64,000 nt of DNA, taken from the NCBI RefSeq assembly GCF_019393635.1, contig NC_057866.1, positions 228,063,359 to 228,127,358 on the forward strand. The letters run 5' to 3'. Position numbers and translations under genes: made by a program. Positions within the stretch are counted from its first letter, which is position 1. Every line of letters starts with the position of its first letter. The notes under the pieces are model-generated. The model saw nothing but the letters and a program-made list of their open reading frames with translations. It did no database searches and was not told the origin of the DNA. This document shows, one piece after another, positions 1 to 11,945 of this stretch. The DNA is from Dromiciops gliroides. Its lineage: Eukaryota; Chordata; Mammalia; Microbiotheria; Microbiotheriidae.

Positions 1-409
1 CCTCCTGTTTCTTCCTCAGGAATGAAGCTAGACAGGGGTGTCTCTGTCCCAGAAATATGCTAAGAACCATCCAATTTCCAAGGACACGTATGAGCTGTAA
101 ATATTTACGGGCAACGATGGAGAAACTAGTCCAAGCGCTCATAGTTAAGGTACTCAGAAAAATGGTACAACATGGTGGATGGCCTCAAGTTTCCCGTCAT
201 TAGCCACCACTTTTCATTTATTTATGCTTCTTGGCATATTAATTCACTAACAAGTAAAATATGTTGAAAATAAAGAAATAGTTAAATAAAATGCAGTTAG
301 GAACAGGCAGCTGCTGTTGTCTGGCTAAGCTCCCCTCATTCACATACTTCATTCAACACGGAATGATTTGTTCAGCCAACATTATTAAAGTACCTACTAT
401 GTACAATTA

Positions 410-560
410 AAATCCCACATTTTGCAGAAAACCTTTACCAAACCCTTCTTAATTCTAGTACCTTCCCTCTGTTGATTTTATTTATCCTGAATATAGCTTG
501 TTTGCCTATATTTTCTCTACTAGATTGCAAGCTCCTTGAGGAGAGTGATTAGAGCGCTGA
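410..560 (+). mobile_element. L2 LINE 3' end fragment
   Basis: The stretch reads like the 3' part of mammalian L2, including a 'ttgcaagctccttgagg' motif that belongs to the L2 terminal region. It is old and diverged and its limits are approximate. No poly(A) or target duplication is visible, as expected for L2. Confidence 0.5.
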
Positions 561-604
561 AGTCAAGAAAACCTTTGTACCCATTCAGTGTCAGAAACAT
601 CTTA

Positions 605-825
605 ACCGTGTCATCCTGTAAAGTCCCTCAACCTCTATTGACCTCAGTTTCCTCACTGTAAAATAGGGACCACAGTGACACCTCACTCCTAGGGTGGTTG
701 TGAAAATCAAATGTAACCATTGTTAAGTGCTTGCTTAGCACAGTGCCTGGCACACAGTGAATGTTAGGTATTATTATCACCTGGCACATAAGGGATGCTT
801 AATAAATCCTTATTGATCGACTTCT
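605..825 (+). mobile_element. MIR/CORE-SINE with L2-like tail
   Basis: It contains the MIR signature 'cctcagtttcctcactgtaaaat' in diverged form, followed by a 'gcacagtgcctggcacac' tail. MIR shares this 3' tail with L2, so part of the right end could equally be a separate L2 scrap. Ancient and non-coding. Confidence 0.5.
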
Positions 826-1118
826 GGAAAGCACCTCACACCAACCTCCATAGCCCTCATGATTCAACTCATTTCAATAAAAATTGAGCACAAACTATAT
901 GCCTGTGGTTTTCTAGTACATAACCGGGCCCAGAGTCAGCTTCTATACCTATGAGTGTTTTTATAGGAGGTAGGAGACTCTGCTTGGTCAGAATTCCCTT
1001 TAGATTGCCTCCCAAGAGAAAACAATTATAGATATAGAACCCCCCACTCCCCCACCAAAAAAACTCCCAAAAACACCATCTTTACTTCTATCAATAACTT
1101 AGGCCACCTAGTTAAAGA

Positions 1119-1287
1119 GTAGAAAGTACACTGGCCCTGACATCAAGGGACCTGAGTTTAAATCCTGCCTCTGATGCTTACCACTTGTATGATGACCTTG
1201 GACACATTATTTAATTTCCCTGGGCCTTAGTTTCCTCATTTATAAAACAAATGGGTTAGGCTAATTGAGTCCTAGCCCTAGATTTTT
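1119..1287 (+). mobile_element. CORE-SINE, split by an L1 insertion
   Basis: A CORE-SINE runs from a tRNA-like head (box-B-like 'gagtttaaatcctgcc') through a 'cctcatttataaaa' core into a 'cctagccctagat' end. The remaining end reappears at 2030-2050, on the far side of the L1 3' end that landed in it. The SINE is therefore older than the L1. Confidence 0.55.
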
Positions 1288-2029
1288 TTTTTAAATGTAT
1301 AAGGTATTTTATTTTTTCCATTACATGTAAAGATAGTTCTCAACTTTTGTTTATACAAGCTTTACAATTTCAGATTTTTCTCCCTCCCTCCCCTCCCTCC
1401 CCCCTCCCCTAGACAGCAGGTAATCTGATATAGGTTATATCTATATATCTCTATACATATAGATATAGATATATACACACACATATATATATACACATAA
1501 TAACATTAATCCTATTTCTGCATTAATCCTGTTACAAGAGAAAAAATCAGAGCAGTGATGCAAAACCTCAAAATAGAAAAAAAAAACAGCACCCCAAAAC
1601 AAAAGAAATAATATGGTTCAATCAGCATCTATACTCCACAGTTCTTTCTTTCTTTTTTTTTTCTTGGATTTGGAGATCCTCTTCTATCATGAGTTCCCTG
1701 GAACCCTTCTGTACCATTGCATTGGTGAGAAGAATATAGTCCATCACACAACACTCAATGTTGATGATACTGTGTACAATGTTCTTCTGGTTCTGCTCAT
1801 CTCACTCATCATCAGCTCACGTAAGACCCTCCAGGTTTCTCTGAACTCTTCCTGCTCATCATTTCTTACAGCACAATAGTATTCCATTGTATTCATATAC
1901 CACAACTTGTCCAGCCATTCCCCAATTGATGGGCACCCCCTCAACTTCCAATTCCTTGCTACCACGTAAAGAGCAGCTATAAATATTTTTGTACATGTGG
2001 GTCCCTTTCCCCCTTCCATGATTTCTTTG
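1288..2029 (-). mobile_element. L1 LINE, 5'-truncated 3' end
   Basis: On the minus strand the last part of L1 ORF2 is followed by a 3' UTR with the G-rich tract typical of L1 (C-rich on the plus strand at 1380-1410), ending in poly(A) (T-run at 1281-1292). The frame at 1744-2019 contains the ORF2 carboxy-terminal signature IFIAALYVVARNWK ... MNTMEYYCAVRNDE, matching the human IAALFTIAKTWNQ ... YTMEYYAAIKNDE region. A perfect 16-bp target duplication (1272-1287 and 2030-2045) brackets it. It is about 740 bp long, strongly 5'-truncated and carries a TATA/ACAC microsatellite at 1440-1500 in the UTR. It cannot move on its own. Confidence 0.85.
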
Positions 2030-2262
2030 CTAGCCCTAGATTTTTAATCCCACTAAGCTCTTCCCAAATAAACCATAAGAAGGGACTGACCAAAGGGAGT
2101 CTGGCCCATTGGCCAGTCCATTATTACAGTACTTAACAGTACATAACAAGTACAAAAAATTGACTGACTTGACTTTCATCTCTTTTTATTGGCTCTGACA
2201 GAATAGAAAAATTAATTTTGTTTCGTTAGAGGGAAGAAAATTCTTAGGAAATTGGCACCTTT

Positions 2263-2289
2263 GTCTCTGTCTCTGTCTCTTTGTCTCTG

Positions 2290-2356
<67 letters not shown>
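2263..2356. repeat. (CT)n microsatellite with TCTCTG/TCTTTG leader
   Basis: An almost uninterrupted CT run of more than 60 bases follows a degenerate (TCTCTG)n leader. The ORFs crossing it on both strands are poly-Ser/Leu or poly-Arg/Glu artefacts of the repeat. Confidence 0.95.
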
Positions 2357-2360
<4 letters not shown>

Positions 2361-3044
2361 CTTGGTCAGTCACAAACTTGCCACTGCTACTACTTTGAAA
2401 GCAGAAGGAAGACATTTATCCCAAACAAAGACTGTAAACTTTCCAAGCTCTTTATGTAATCTAGCCTGCCAAGTGGCTGAGCACATGATGTAGGAAGATG
2501 GAGCAGGTGACAGACAATTCTCATGCCAAAAGTCTCTTCACCATTCTAGTGGGAGAACTTTTACTTCGAAGGACCAAGCACCTCTGGGCCCATTGCCAGC
2601 TGCCAGGTGAGCCACCCAGGTGTGACAGCAATTAGTAACTTCATTCATGTGGACTCCTTTCCCACCTGCATTTTTGTTTGTGAGTGGTTCCTTCCTCTCT
2701 TTGTGAAGTCTTTTGGAAAGCAAAAAATTGCGTGCTCAAGAACTTCCATCCAGGATTCCTAGCTTACCTGTTTTTAATGCAAAGCTGCCCTTCAGAACCT
2801 GGGAGCCTACCCTCCATGTGTAGTATTTGTAGCAAAAGCAGAATCAACTCAGAAGAAAGAAGCTTATGGGGAGGCAGAGGTCTGGGCAATGGGATGGAAA
2901 CAAGACGGGGGCGGGGGCAACAATTCATTATGCTTCACACTCTGGGGAGGACACAACTTAAATTCTCAGTAACTGAGGATGTTAAGACCAACCCCCCACT
3001 CCCCTTCTTGCCTCTACAACTGTGACATTTTTTTAAAGCATATA

Positions 3045-3195
3045 CTCGGAGAGACAAAGTGGTTTAGTGGGTAGAGAGCTGACCTTTGGAGTAAAAGAGA
3101 CCTGGGTTCAAGTTCTAATGTATATAAGTTAGTGACTCTAGGCAAGTCACTTAACTTCAAGTGCCCTAGGCACTTAGAACAAATGCAAGTATCTA
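3045..3195 (+). mobile_element. CORE-SINE head fragment
   Basis: The tRNA-like part is recognisable: 'gtggtttagtgggtagagag' at the left, then a box-B-like 'gggttcaagttc' and 'ggcaagtcacttaac'. The tail is diverged. Right limit uncertain. Confidence 0.55.
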
Positions 3196-3437
3196 ACCTG
3201 CATTTATGAAAGTTGGTTTCTATGCCAATGGAATCATTTGTCTGGACAGCACCCCCCCACCCAAAGACTTGTATGCAATAGAAGCCTAAAATCTGTTTCT
3301 TAATCAATTAATAAACATTTAAATGATTGTGCTTTTTAATAAACACAATGCCTGCCACATAGTACATTTCTACTATGGGATACAAATTAAAAAAAAAAAA
3401 ACCCTGAAATGATTCCTACTTAAAAAGGAACTTATAT

Positions 3438-3587
3438 GGGGCAGCTAGGTGGCACAGTGGATAAAGCACCAGCCCTGGATTCAGGAGGACCTGAGTTCAT
3501 ATCCGGCCTCAGGCACTTGACACTTACTAGTTGTGTGATCCTGAGCAAGTCACTTAACCCCTATTGCCCCACAAAAAAAAAGAAAGA
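3438..3587 (+). mobile_element. Marsupial tRNA-derived SINE (WSINE1/WALLSI-like)
   Basis: Full-length copy of about 150 bp. It has the head 'ggggcagctaggtggcacag' with a pol III box A, a box-B region, 'ggcaag/gagcaagtcacttaac' and an A-rich tail. A 9-bp target duplication (aacttatat) lies at 3429-3437 and 3588-3596. The A tail and duplication fit L1-type retroposition. Confidence 0.9.
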
Positions 3588-4469
3588 AACTTATATAGTC
3601 AGCCCTTAAAAAGGGCTGGAGCCTCAGTCCCTCTAAAAATAGTCACTGAAGGGTAAGGGATTCAGTAAAGGAAACAACCATTATTAATGAAGCAACTAAT
3701 AGACCTGGTGAATCAGATAGCCATCAAGAGAGCCATCTTCCTTTTCTAAACCACTTATTCTCCCCAAACTACTCCCTGTATGACCCCAAATACTTTGTCA
3801 CCAGGGACCTGGAAATCTCACGGGTATGGTTCTATCTTCTCAAAGGGAGGTGATACCCCGCCCCCACCCCCATCCTGAATGAAGTAAAAAAAAAAAAAGG
3901 CACAGGGTAAATTTTTATCAAGCATTCAGATGATTTCATGGGAAGCCCAGACTTTGTTCTAGCTTGGTTTCCCTCCAGAGTTGTGGCAGGCGGCACCTCT
4001 TCAAACACCTACTGGCTTAAATGGTGACAGCTGCGGGAAGGGGGCTTGCCTACTGCCCGCCTGGTGCAGGGAGAGATAACTGCAGGGTAGGACTTCAAAG
4101 AAATCTGCTGTAACCATTCCAAGGGCCCATAGCGATAGCTGCCTGTGGGTAGCCTCCAGCCTGACATGTGGATTGGGGATCCCGAGAAACTGGATGTTTG
4201 CCATTCAAACTCCTAAACTGGGGAATGGGAAGAATGAAAGAGGCTGGACAAGTGTGTCAATGCCTAGGAAGCAGCTGTGAACTTGGTGCTGACCTCAGGC
4301 CTTGAGGGAAATCTAATTATGATGCTGTTTGCCCCTATTGGCTTTTCTTCTGCTGTTTTCTCCATACTCAGTAAGGTTTCTTGATGGCTTGGTTAGAGGA
4401 AGGGAAGGACATTTCAATCACAATGAATTAAACTGTTTAATTCTCTCTCCATCCCCCGCTTCTGGGGGG

Positions 4470-4800
4470 GATATATACATACACACAAATATATGTATGT
4501 ATATGTATATATGCATATCTATGTATCTGTGTGTATAGAGACAGAAAGAGACAGAGAGAGATAAAGAGATACTATATACACTTAGGTTTTTGTAGTACAT
4601 AAATGGGACCTGGGGGTCAAAGATACTGAGGTAAGATCAAGAATTCATATATACATGCACACACATACTCATCTCTCTCTCTCTCTTCATATATATATAT
4701 ATACATATATATACACACACATACATACATATATATGCACATGTACATATTTATACACATTTATATATGTATGTATATATATATTCACACACTATATTAT
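4470..4800. repeat. Interrupted TATG/CATA/GAGA microsatellite cluster
   Basis: Two blocks of alternating purine-pyrimidine repeats (about 4470-4540 and 4655-4800) flank a (GA)-rich stretch at 4540-4570. Small ORFs here, with Tyr/Ile/His-rich products, are artefacts of the repeat. Otherwise nothing recognisable. Confidence 0.8.
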
Positions 4801-5035
4801 ATTTAAGGGGCTAGATAACATACTCTTCAACGTCTAAGTTCTATTTTCTGTTTGGGTTGGGGGGCGGGGGTTAGACCATATCTATAATTTCCTTGGTGAG
4901 AAACAAATGAAGCTTCCACTTACTCTGAAATTTAAAGCCTTGGAGAATTTCCTGGGACACTAAAAAGTTAAATAACGTGTCCAGGGTCACATAGCCAGTA
5001 TATTTCAGGTACAGGACTTGAATCCAGTTCTTCCT

Positions 5036-5264
5036 GGGACAGCTAGGTGGTGCAACGGAGAGGGCTGGAGTCAGAAAGTCCTGAGTTCAGACCCTGTAAC
5101 CGAGAGCAAATCACCTAGCTTCCGCCTGCCTCTGTTTCCTCACTTGTAAAATGGAGATTATGATAGCATCTACTTCCCAGGGTTGTTGTGAAGTTTGAAT
5201 GAGAAAATATTTGCAAAATGCTAAGCACAGTGCCTGGCACATAGTAGGTGCTTAATAAATGCAT
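5036..5264 (+). mobile_element. CORE-SINE/MIR with complete tail
   Basis: It starts with a SINE-like head ('gggacagctaggtggtgcaa'), continues through 'cctcacttgtaaaatggag', and ends with 'cagtgcctggcacatagtag' plus 'gcttaataaatgc', the L2-like MIR tail. A reverse-oriented relic of a similar SINE may precede it at 4940-5030. Confidence 0.65.
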
Positions 5265-6106
5265 GATGCCTTCCTTCCTTATTCTGGGGCTGGCTTGCTA
5301 TCCACTATACCACAATGGGTTCAGGTCTACTTATTAAGTGTTGATTTTTTTCTTATGACACCCAAACTGAGCCAACTTCACAGAAATCATCTTTTAGAAA
5401 AATATATTGATTTCAATGCTGTCTCCATGACCTCTGAAAACTATTGTACAGAAAACCACTTTGTCAGAGTGGCTAACACAGATCGCTGTTTAAGGAACTA
5501 CATCCAAAGAGCCACCACCAAAGGGAGTTTATATTGTGTCTTTTCTACAACAGGCTGGGTTTAATGAAATGTACCTCAAGAAACAGCCTTTGGGTGAAAC
5601 TGCAGAAATCTATACACCAACTTAAAACATGAATTTCTTCTATAGCTCACTTGAACACAAGCTGAAGGTCCATTAACAAGTGAATCTGTAAATGCAAGAA
5701 TCTGTAGACACAAGACAAATGCCTGAGGATCGAACCTGGGTGCTAGAAACAAATTCAAGCTACAAACAATATTTTAAAAAGTGAAACCAAGTGTCATGTA
5801 GTTATAAAGACCAAGCTTGGCTCTAGAAAAGAGTTGAAAATATGTGCCTCCCTCCCTTCTTTGCAGAAATGGAATGGTGCACATTTTGGGGGGAGGGGAA
5901 GAAAAAAAGAAAGAACTGCAAAGAACTATAGATCAGAAGTTCTTGACCTTTTTGGTGTCATCAACACCCTTGGCAATCTGGCGAAACCTATGGGCCCTTT
6001 CTCAAAACAATGTTTTGAAATGTATAAAATAAAATAAAATAAATAGGATTTCAAAGGAAGACAATTGAAATAGAAATGTGATTTCCCTCACACCTAAATT
6101 CCTATA

Positions 6107-6556
<450 letters not shown>

Positions 6557-6567
6557 AAATTCCTATA

Positions 6568-6711
6568 TTTGATTGCGTAGGGGATAAAGCACCGGCCCTG
6601 GATTCAGGAAGACCTGAGTTCAAATCTGGCCTCAGATACTTGACACTTACTGTGTGACCCTGAGCAAGTCACTTAACCTTCATTGCCCCACCAAAAATAA
6701 AACAAAATTAA
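6568..6711 (+). mobile_element. Marsupial tRNA-derived SINE, head-truncated
   Basis: It starts inside the head at 'ggggataaagcaccggccc' and runs through box B and 'gtcacttaacc' into an A-rich tail. A third copy of aaattcctata follows at 6712-6722, so the same 11-bp target flanks both this SINE and its left neighbour. Confidence 0.8.
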
Positions 6712-6834
6712 AAATTCCTATATCCCCTAAAATCCATCCCTAGATCTTCAGGTTCAGTAGATCCTCAGTTAAGAATCCCTGCTATAGATAATAAATTTTC
6801 TTTCACAAGTTCAGAGTACTCCTTGGAATCCCTA

Positions 6835-7165
6835 GATCCCTTCCAGGTTCAGTTCATGTGTCTCCTTCATGAGGCCTTGCCCAAACCATCTATGTGTTAA
6901 TGCTCCCCCAATATGAAATTACTTTGTATTTCTCCTTGCAAGTATTCTGTATTTACTTATCTGTGTGTACATATAATACATGTATATATATACATGTACA
7001 TATGTATGTATACATACTACACACACACACATATATTCCTTCCTCCCACTAGAATATAAGCACTGCACTCTTTCTTCTTTGTTTTTTTTTTTCCCTCCCT
7101 GGCACTTAGCATAGGGCCCCATGCATCAGAGATTTATTGAATCCTTGTTGAATTAAATTGCAGAT
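6835..7165 (+). mobile_element. L2 LINE 3' end with internal TATG microsatellite
   Basis: L2 3' sequence ('cttcatgaggccttgccc' and a terminal 'ggcacttagcat...ttattgaatccttgttgaat' region) is interrupted by TATG/ACAC repeats at 6960-7035. The join with the following opposite-strand L2 is close and its exact position is unclear. Confidence 0.5.
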
Positions 7166-7620
7166 ACAAAGACAAAGATGAAAATATCCTTTCCCTCAAG
7201 TAATTTCTATTCTACTGGGGGATTAACAGCACACATACAGAGAAGTCAATACATGATCATTTGAGGAAGGAGAGAAAACTACCAACATCTCAAGGGATCA
7301 GGAAAGGCTTTATGTAGGAAGTGATTTCTGAGCTAAGCATTAAAGGAAACAATGGATTCTATAAGGTGGAGGTAAGAAGGATGGGCATTCTGGGCATGGG
7401 AGTTCAGGCAATACAAAGACATGGAGCCTGGAGCTGAAGCGTTATGTATGAAGAACAAGAAGTAAGGGCGTTTTGGCTTGGACATAGAGTCTGCAGAAGT
7501 GAGTAATATGAAACAGGTAGAGTTTTAAATGCTAGGAATTTACATTTTATATTAGAAGTAATGGAAACCTGTGGAAATTTTGAACAGGGAAGTGATATGG
7601 TCAAAATTGTGCATTATTAT
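7146..7620 (-). mobile_element. L2 LINE fragment
   Basis: Read on the minus strand this is the L2 3' region continuing into the end of its ORF. On the plus strand the landmarks are 'ccctcaagtaatttctattctac' in diverged form and 'gaacagggaagtgatatggt'. The same motif set recurs at 21900-22030 and 63430-63995. Old, with no coding capacity. Confidence 0.5.
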
Positions 7621-7879
7621 TTTAATTTAATTTTTCAGTCAATGAAAATCTACCTTTTATTCCTCCATTTCACCTTCCACATGAAGAGAAGACATTATTA
7701 ATATTAAATTTCTATATAGAGAATGGATTGGAAAAGGTAGTGATGGGGAAGAGGAAGACTAATTAGAAGCCTAATGCATTAGGTGAGTAGGTGAACGCTG
7801 ATGAAGGTCTGAACTGCAGCGCATGGTGGTGCATGTGCAAGGTGATAAGGGACAGAGGCAGTATGAAAAAGTTGGAAAA

Positions 7880-8040
7880 ATTTTTTATTAAAGTCAAAGA
7901 ACTTGGGTTCAAATACCAGCTCCTCTACTTATGTGGTTTTAGGTAAGCCATTAAATCTAGGCTCCAGTTTCCTCATTTAAAAAATGAAGGAATCAGACTA
8001 AGGTCCCTTCTGACTCTAGAAATCTTATTTATGATCCAGT
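7880..8040 (+). mobile_element. CORE-SINE fragment
   Basis: Box-B-like 'gggttcaaataccagctc', a 'cagtttcctcatttaaaaaa' core and a 'gtcccttctgactctag' end are seen in order. The left edge is blurred by an A/T-rich run. Confidence 0.5.
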
Positions 8041-8238
8041 GATATGATGCGCATTTTGGCGGTATAGTTAACAAGACATGGAAAACCACAGGAGGACTCT
8101 GAGGTTGAAAACCTGGGTAACTGGAACAATGGTTACATCCTCACCAGAAATAGGGAAATTGGAAGAAAGTCTTTACAGGGAAAGGCTGATAAAAGATTCA
8201 GGGGGAGACATCTGGAGGCAGTTGAAAATGTACAATTG

Positions 8239-8383
8239 CAGGGCAGTCAGGTGGCGAAGTGGATAAAGGACCAGCCCTGGATTCAGAAGGACCTGAGTTC
8301 AAATCCAGCCTCAGACACTTGACCCTTACTAGCTGTGTGACCCTAGGCAAGTCACTTAACCCTCATTGCCCTGAGAAAAAAAA
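8239..8383 (+). mobile_element. Marsupial tRNA-derived SINE (WSINE1/WALLSI-like)
   Basis: Full head ('gggcagtcaggtggcgaagt'), box B and A tail. A 9-bp target duplication gtacaattg lies at 8230-8238 and 8384-8392. Confidence 0.88.
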
Positions 8384-8796
8384 GTACAATTGGAGTTCAG
8401 GAAAAAGATTAGGACTGAATATAAAGATTGGAATTCTTCTGAATCAAGATAATTGTGACCATTGGAGCTGATGAAATCACCAAGTTAAGCTAGTATAAGA
8501 AAAGAAGGCCCAGGACAGGACAAAGTATAAATCATAAAAAAAAAAAATCAACAAGGAACAGAATGAAGTCTATGCCCTTAAAGACTTTGCTGTTTGCTTG
8601 GCAGAAGTGAAATACGCACATCAAACATGAAATCACAAGTCAAGCGAGAAAGAATCTAAGAAAGAATTTGAACTCAGGTGGTTTTGATTTCTAGTCCAGC
8701 ACTCTTGCCCACTGCATCATCTTGGTGCTTTTGGTAGTGACTTAGGGAGAAAGAAAGATAGCATGATCCTCTCTTAAGATGTGGGTTCTTCTTCTT

Positions 8797-8964
8797 TTTT
8801 CAAAATTAAATTTTTTTTTTTTTAGTGAGGCAATTGGGGTTAAGTGACTTGCCCAGGGTCACACAGCAAGTAAGTATTAAGTGTCTGAGGCTGGATTTGA
8901 ACTCAGGTATTCTACTCCTGACTCCAGGGCTGGTGCTTTATCCACTGCGCCACCTAGCTGCCCC
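8797..8964 (-). mobile_element. Marsupial tRNA-derived SINE
   Basis: Reverse copy: T-run, 'ggggttaagtgacttgccc', then 'ccacctagctgcccc' at the right. A 16-bp target duplication (gtgggttcttcttctt) lies at 8781-8796 and 8965-8980. Confidence 0.9.
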
Positions 8965-8980
8965 GTGGGTTCTTCTTCTT

Positions 8981-10570
8981 TAGCTGGTGGTTCTTCCTTC
9001 TGCTGCCAGAGGTCATACTCCTCAAAGCCACTTCATGACCTGATTGACTCCAGAGTTGGGGAGCTTGCTCTTTAGAGATCACCAGGAATGCAGATCATCT
9101 TCAGCTACTCAATAACAAGCTACCTTCTAATTCCATAAAGGAGAATTTCCTTACAATTCATAAAGGGGTAGCAAAGTGAAAACCCTTATTTATACTTCAT
9201 TTATATCTTGTTTCTTATCTAGCCTTTGCTTTCTATGATTACATCAACTGGGATATGGGGAGAAACAATTGATTGGGGTTATCCTGATCAACTCTCCTGT
9301 GTGTAGTGACACACAGATGAGGAAACCCCAAAAGGTTAGGGTATTTGCCTAAGATCATATAGTTAAGAATTGGGAGAGGTGTGATTAAAACTCATAGTTT
9401 TTGACTCAAAATTTAACAGTCTTTGCCCTGTACCACATTACAGGAAACATACAGTACTGACTTCTTTTTTTCAATTAATAATCAATTTATTAATTATGGC
9501 TACCAAATAATTAATAGATTGAAGTCAGTGGCTTTCTCTTGTAAACCAAAGAGATTCATGGAAGCTGCTCAGTGCTTGCATACCCTTGTAAGAGTGGGTG
9601 TTCCTGACAGGCAGAAATCAACTCTGATTGATTAACAAATAATGAGAAAATGAATATTATAATGAGAGGTAGGCCTCTTCTAATGAGGGGCTGTGGGCAG
9701 GGTGTGGAAACTGACTTTGATTATGTCACTCTTAGACAAAAAGGCTATCTCTACACTCAGACCACATTGTCTCAGGCAATCTAGACAAAAGGGATCCACC
9801 CAGTCCTGCCTGAGCAGTGCTGATTTCTAAAGGAAGCCATAGGATGATATCTTTCATGAGATATCCTAATAGTATGTTTCATCATGTATTCTATAAGGGA
9901 GACAGTTACATATTTGGATTGTATGTGTATATAAGTTTTCATTTTCATTTATGTGAAGGGGACAGCAATCAACAAACTGAATCCAATTTAGCCAAGGGTG
10001 CCAAATGGTCTGCATGCAGATTCAGTCGGGGAGCCATGTTGGAATTAGCTGGATCCCAGTTTCGGTTGAAGAGAAGCTCCTCCTCTGATCTGCTGCCCAA
10101 AATTCTGGTTCAGGGGCAACACCAGAGACTTTACACCATCAAAGTCAGGAGTTACAGGGGATGGTTTCTCAGCCTTCAAAAGACACAGATCCTTACACCT
10201 TTAACTTTACTGGTCACTGACTTATAGAATTGATTCTGGAGCCTTTGAGGCTGCCATTTTGAGAAAATGTTTTATTAAATCATTAGAAAATATGCATAAT
10301 ATTATCAGTTGCCATTTCTAGCTTCTGTACTTCTAGTAACTAGCATTGTTCTCATTTCAGACAAGCCAGAAACTAAGTATGCCAGGAGCTGACATGAGAT
10401 GCTATGTCACCAAAACGAAACCTTGCTACCTAGAGGCTGGCTTCTCTCTAGGGTGTTGTTTTTCCCTTGTGCTACCTATTAGACTTTGTCTAGCCTTCCC
10501 ACCACATAAGGTTGAGGTTAAAGTTTTGGGGAAAACCCAGAAGTCAGTTTCTTTCAATAGTTTTCATGTT
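8981..10570. other. No recognised element or gene
   Basis: I recognise nothing in this 1.6-kb stretch. A T-run at 9468-9474 followed by a reversed AATAAA suggests the 3' end of a minus-strand retrocopy, but I could not name a source or find a convincing target duplication. A 136-codon ORF at 9817-10227 has no family I know, no signal peptide and no convincing domain. Confidence 0.4.
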
Positions 10571-10584
10571 TTAAAGGTGATGGG

Positions 10585-10744
10585 AGGGGCAGCTAGGTGG
10601 CGCAGTGGATAGAGCACCGGCCCTGGAATCAGGAGTACCTGAGGTCAAATCCAGCCTCAGACACTTAACACTTACTAGCTATGTGACCCTGGGCAAGTCA
10701 CTTAACCCCAATTGCCTCACTAAAAAAAAAAAAAAAAAGAAAAG
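10585..10744 (+). mobile_element. Marsupial tRNA-derived SINE (young-looking)
   Basis: Head with intact box A (TGGCGCAGTGG), box B, and a 17-base A run in the tail. A 12-bp target duplication aaaggtgatggg lies at 10573-10584 and 10745-10756. Confidence 0.92.
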
Positions 10745-11284
10745 AAAGGTGATGGGGTCTTTCCAACAGCCATTTCTTAGCCAGGTACTCAAAATACCTC
10801 AAATCCAGAGTCTTTGTTTTAGATTTGATACCATTTTTATTGAAAGGAGGGAACATCTGGGAACAGATAAGAAACAGAAAGGGGTAGAGAGTGATGAGTG
10901 CAGGAGGAGAAGGATTTCCAAGCGACAGTGAGGGACTTGCAGAAGTAGCAGTAGGAAAACACACTGAAGGGCAAGGGAGGAGAGTATATATAACAGGCAG
11001 GGAAATATGACAGCAATCAAGTGTATTCTGAATTTCCACACATTCTGGTCTCTGGCTATGCGAATTTGTTTTTTTTCTACTTATTTGATCTTGTGCCAAA
11101 CACAGACCAAAAAGTAAAAGGACATTCTCTTTGGGATCATTGTCTCTAACAAATCTTCATTTGATTTCAACCCAGCTTTATCAGCCACCTCCAGGCAGCT
11201 TGTGGTAGTGGACTGAGTAAGGACAGTCTGGACTTAAGTCTTTCCTCTAGCATGTAGTGGATGTACAACACTGGATGATATCTT

Positions 11285-11465
11285 ACATTTAGGGATAGAA
11301 AGGGCCTCAGAAACCATCTAGTTTGACCCCTGATTTTACAAGTGAGGAAACTGAGACAAGTGTCTTTTCTAAGGTGCCACAGATTCTATGAAGGAGAACT
11401 TCTTTATAACTCATCTGACATCACAGATAAGATTTGAACTCAGGTCTATTCTTTCTACTGTAGAT
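11285..11465 (-). mobile_element. CR1/L3-like or MIR-like relic
   Basis: 'agaaagggcctcagaaaccatctagtttg' in shortened form plus 'gaggaaactgagac' resembles the terminal part of CR1/L3 elements read from the 3' end. Family assignment is weak and MIR3 is an alternative. Confidence 0.35.
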
Positions 11466-11555
11466 GATAAGCATGGATATAGATATAAATACATGTGTAT
11501 ATGTACATCTATGCATGTATATATGTAAGTATATGTGTGTATGTATATGAATGTA
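11465..11555. repeat. TATG/TGTA microsatellite
   Basis: Degenerate alternating TATG/TACA repeats. The small Tyr/Met/Ile-rich ORF on it is an artefact. Confidence 0.8.
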
Positions 11556-11599
11556 ACCCCTTCTTGGTCAATGCCCTGAAACACAGCTCCGTTCTGAGT

Positions 11600-11945
11600 T
11601 GGTTGGTTGGTTGTTGTCCTTCATGCTCAAAGAGGACCAAAATGACATCACTATGTTGGGGTCAATGTACCATGTGTCTGTCTGTCTGATCAGACCAACA
11701 TAAGCTCAGAGACCATATGAACATTTGGTATCTCTAAATTTGTGTATCTCATCTTTGTTTTGAGTTCTGTTTTGTTCATAGAGCACACTGCCTTCTTTGA
11801 TGCCATACTAGGTAGGCTTATGTGAGTGTCTCTCAAAGTTCTTCAGAGAGACCTTTAGAATGTCCTTGTATCACTTCTTCTGACCTCCATGTGAGCACTT
11901 GCCTTGTGTTCTGAGTACTGTGTTTGCCTAGAAAGACATGACTTG
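11600..11945 (-). mobile_element. RTE LINE 3' end
   Basis: Read on the minus strand it ends in 'gagcatgaaggacaacaac', the terminal motif also present in the RTE-tailed SINE of this window. The upstream landmark 'atccttgtatcacttcttctgacc' (shortened) fits the 3' part of marsupial RTE. A GGTT microsatellite abuts the end. Upstream limit uncertain. Confidence 0.6.

Noticed and set aside
2212-2493. ORFs rich in Ser/Leu and Arg/Glu on both strands
   Set aside because: They are translations of the (CT)n microsatellite.
4329-4837. Small ORFs with His/Tyr/Ile-rich products
   Set aside because: They come from alternating purine-pyrimidine microsatellites.
8881-9075. ORFs containing 'FELRYSTPDSRAGALSTAPPSCP'-like text, recurring at many places
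   Set aside because: The same peptide text recurs wherever the tRNA-derived SINE is read in reverse; it is not a protein family.
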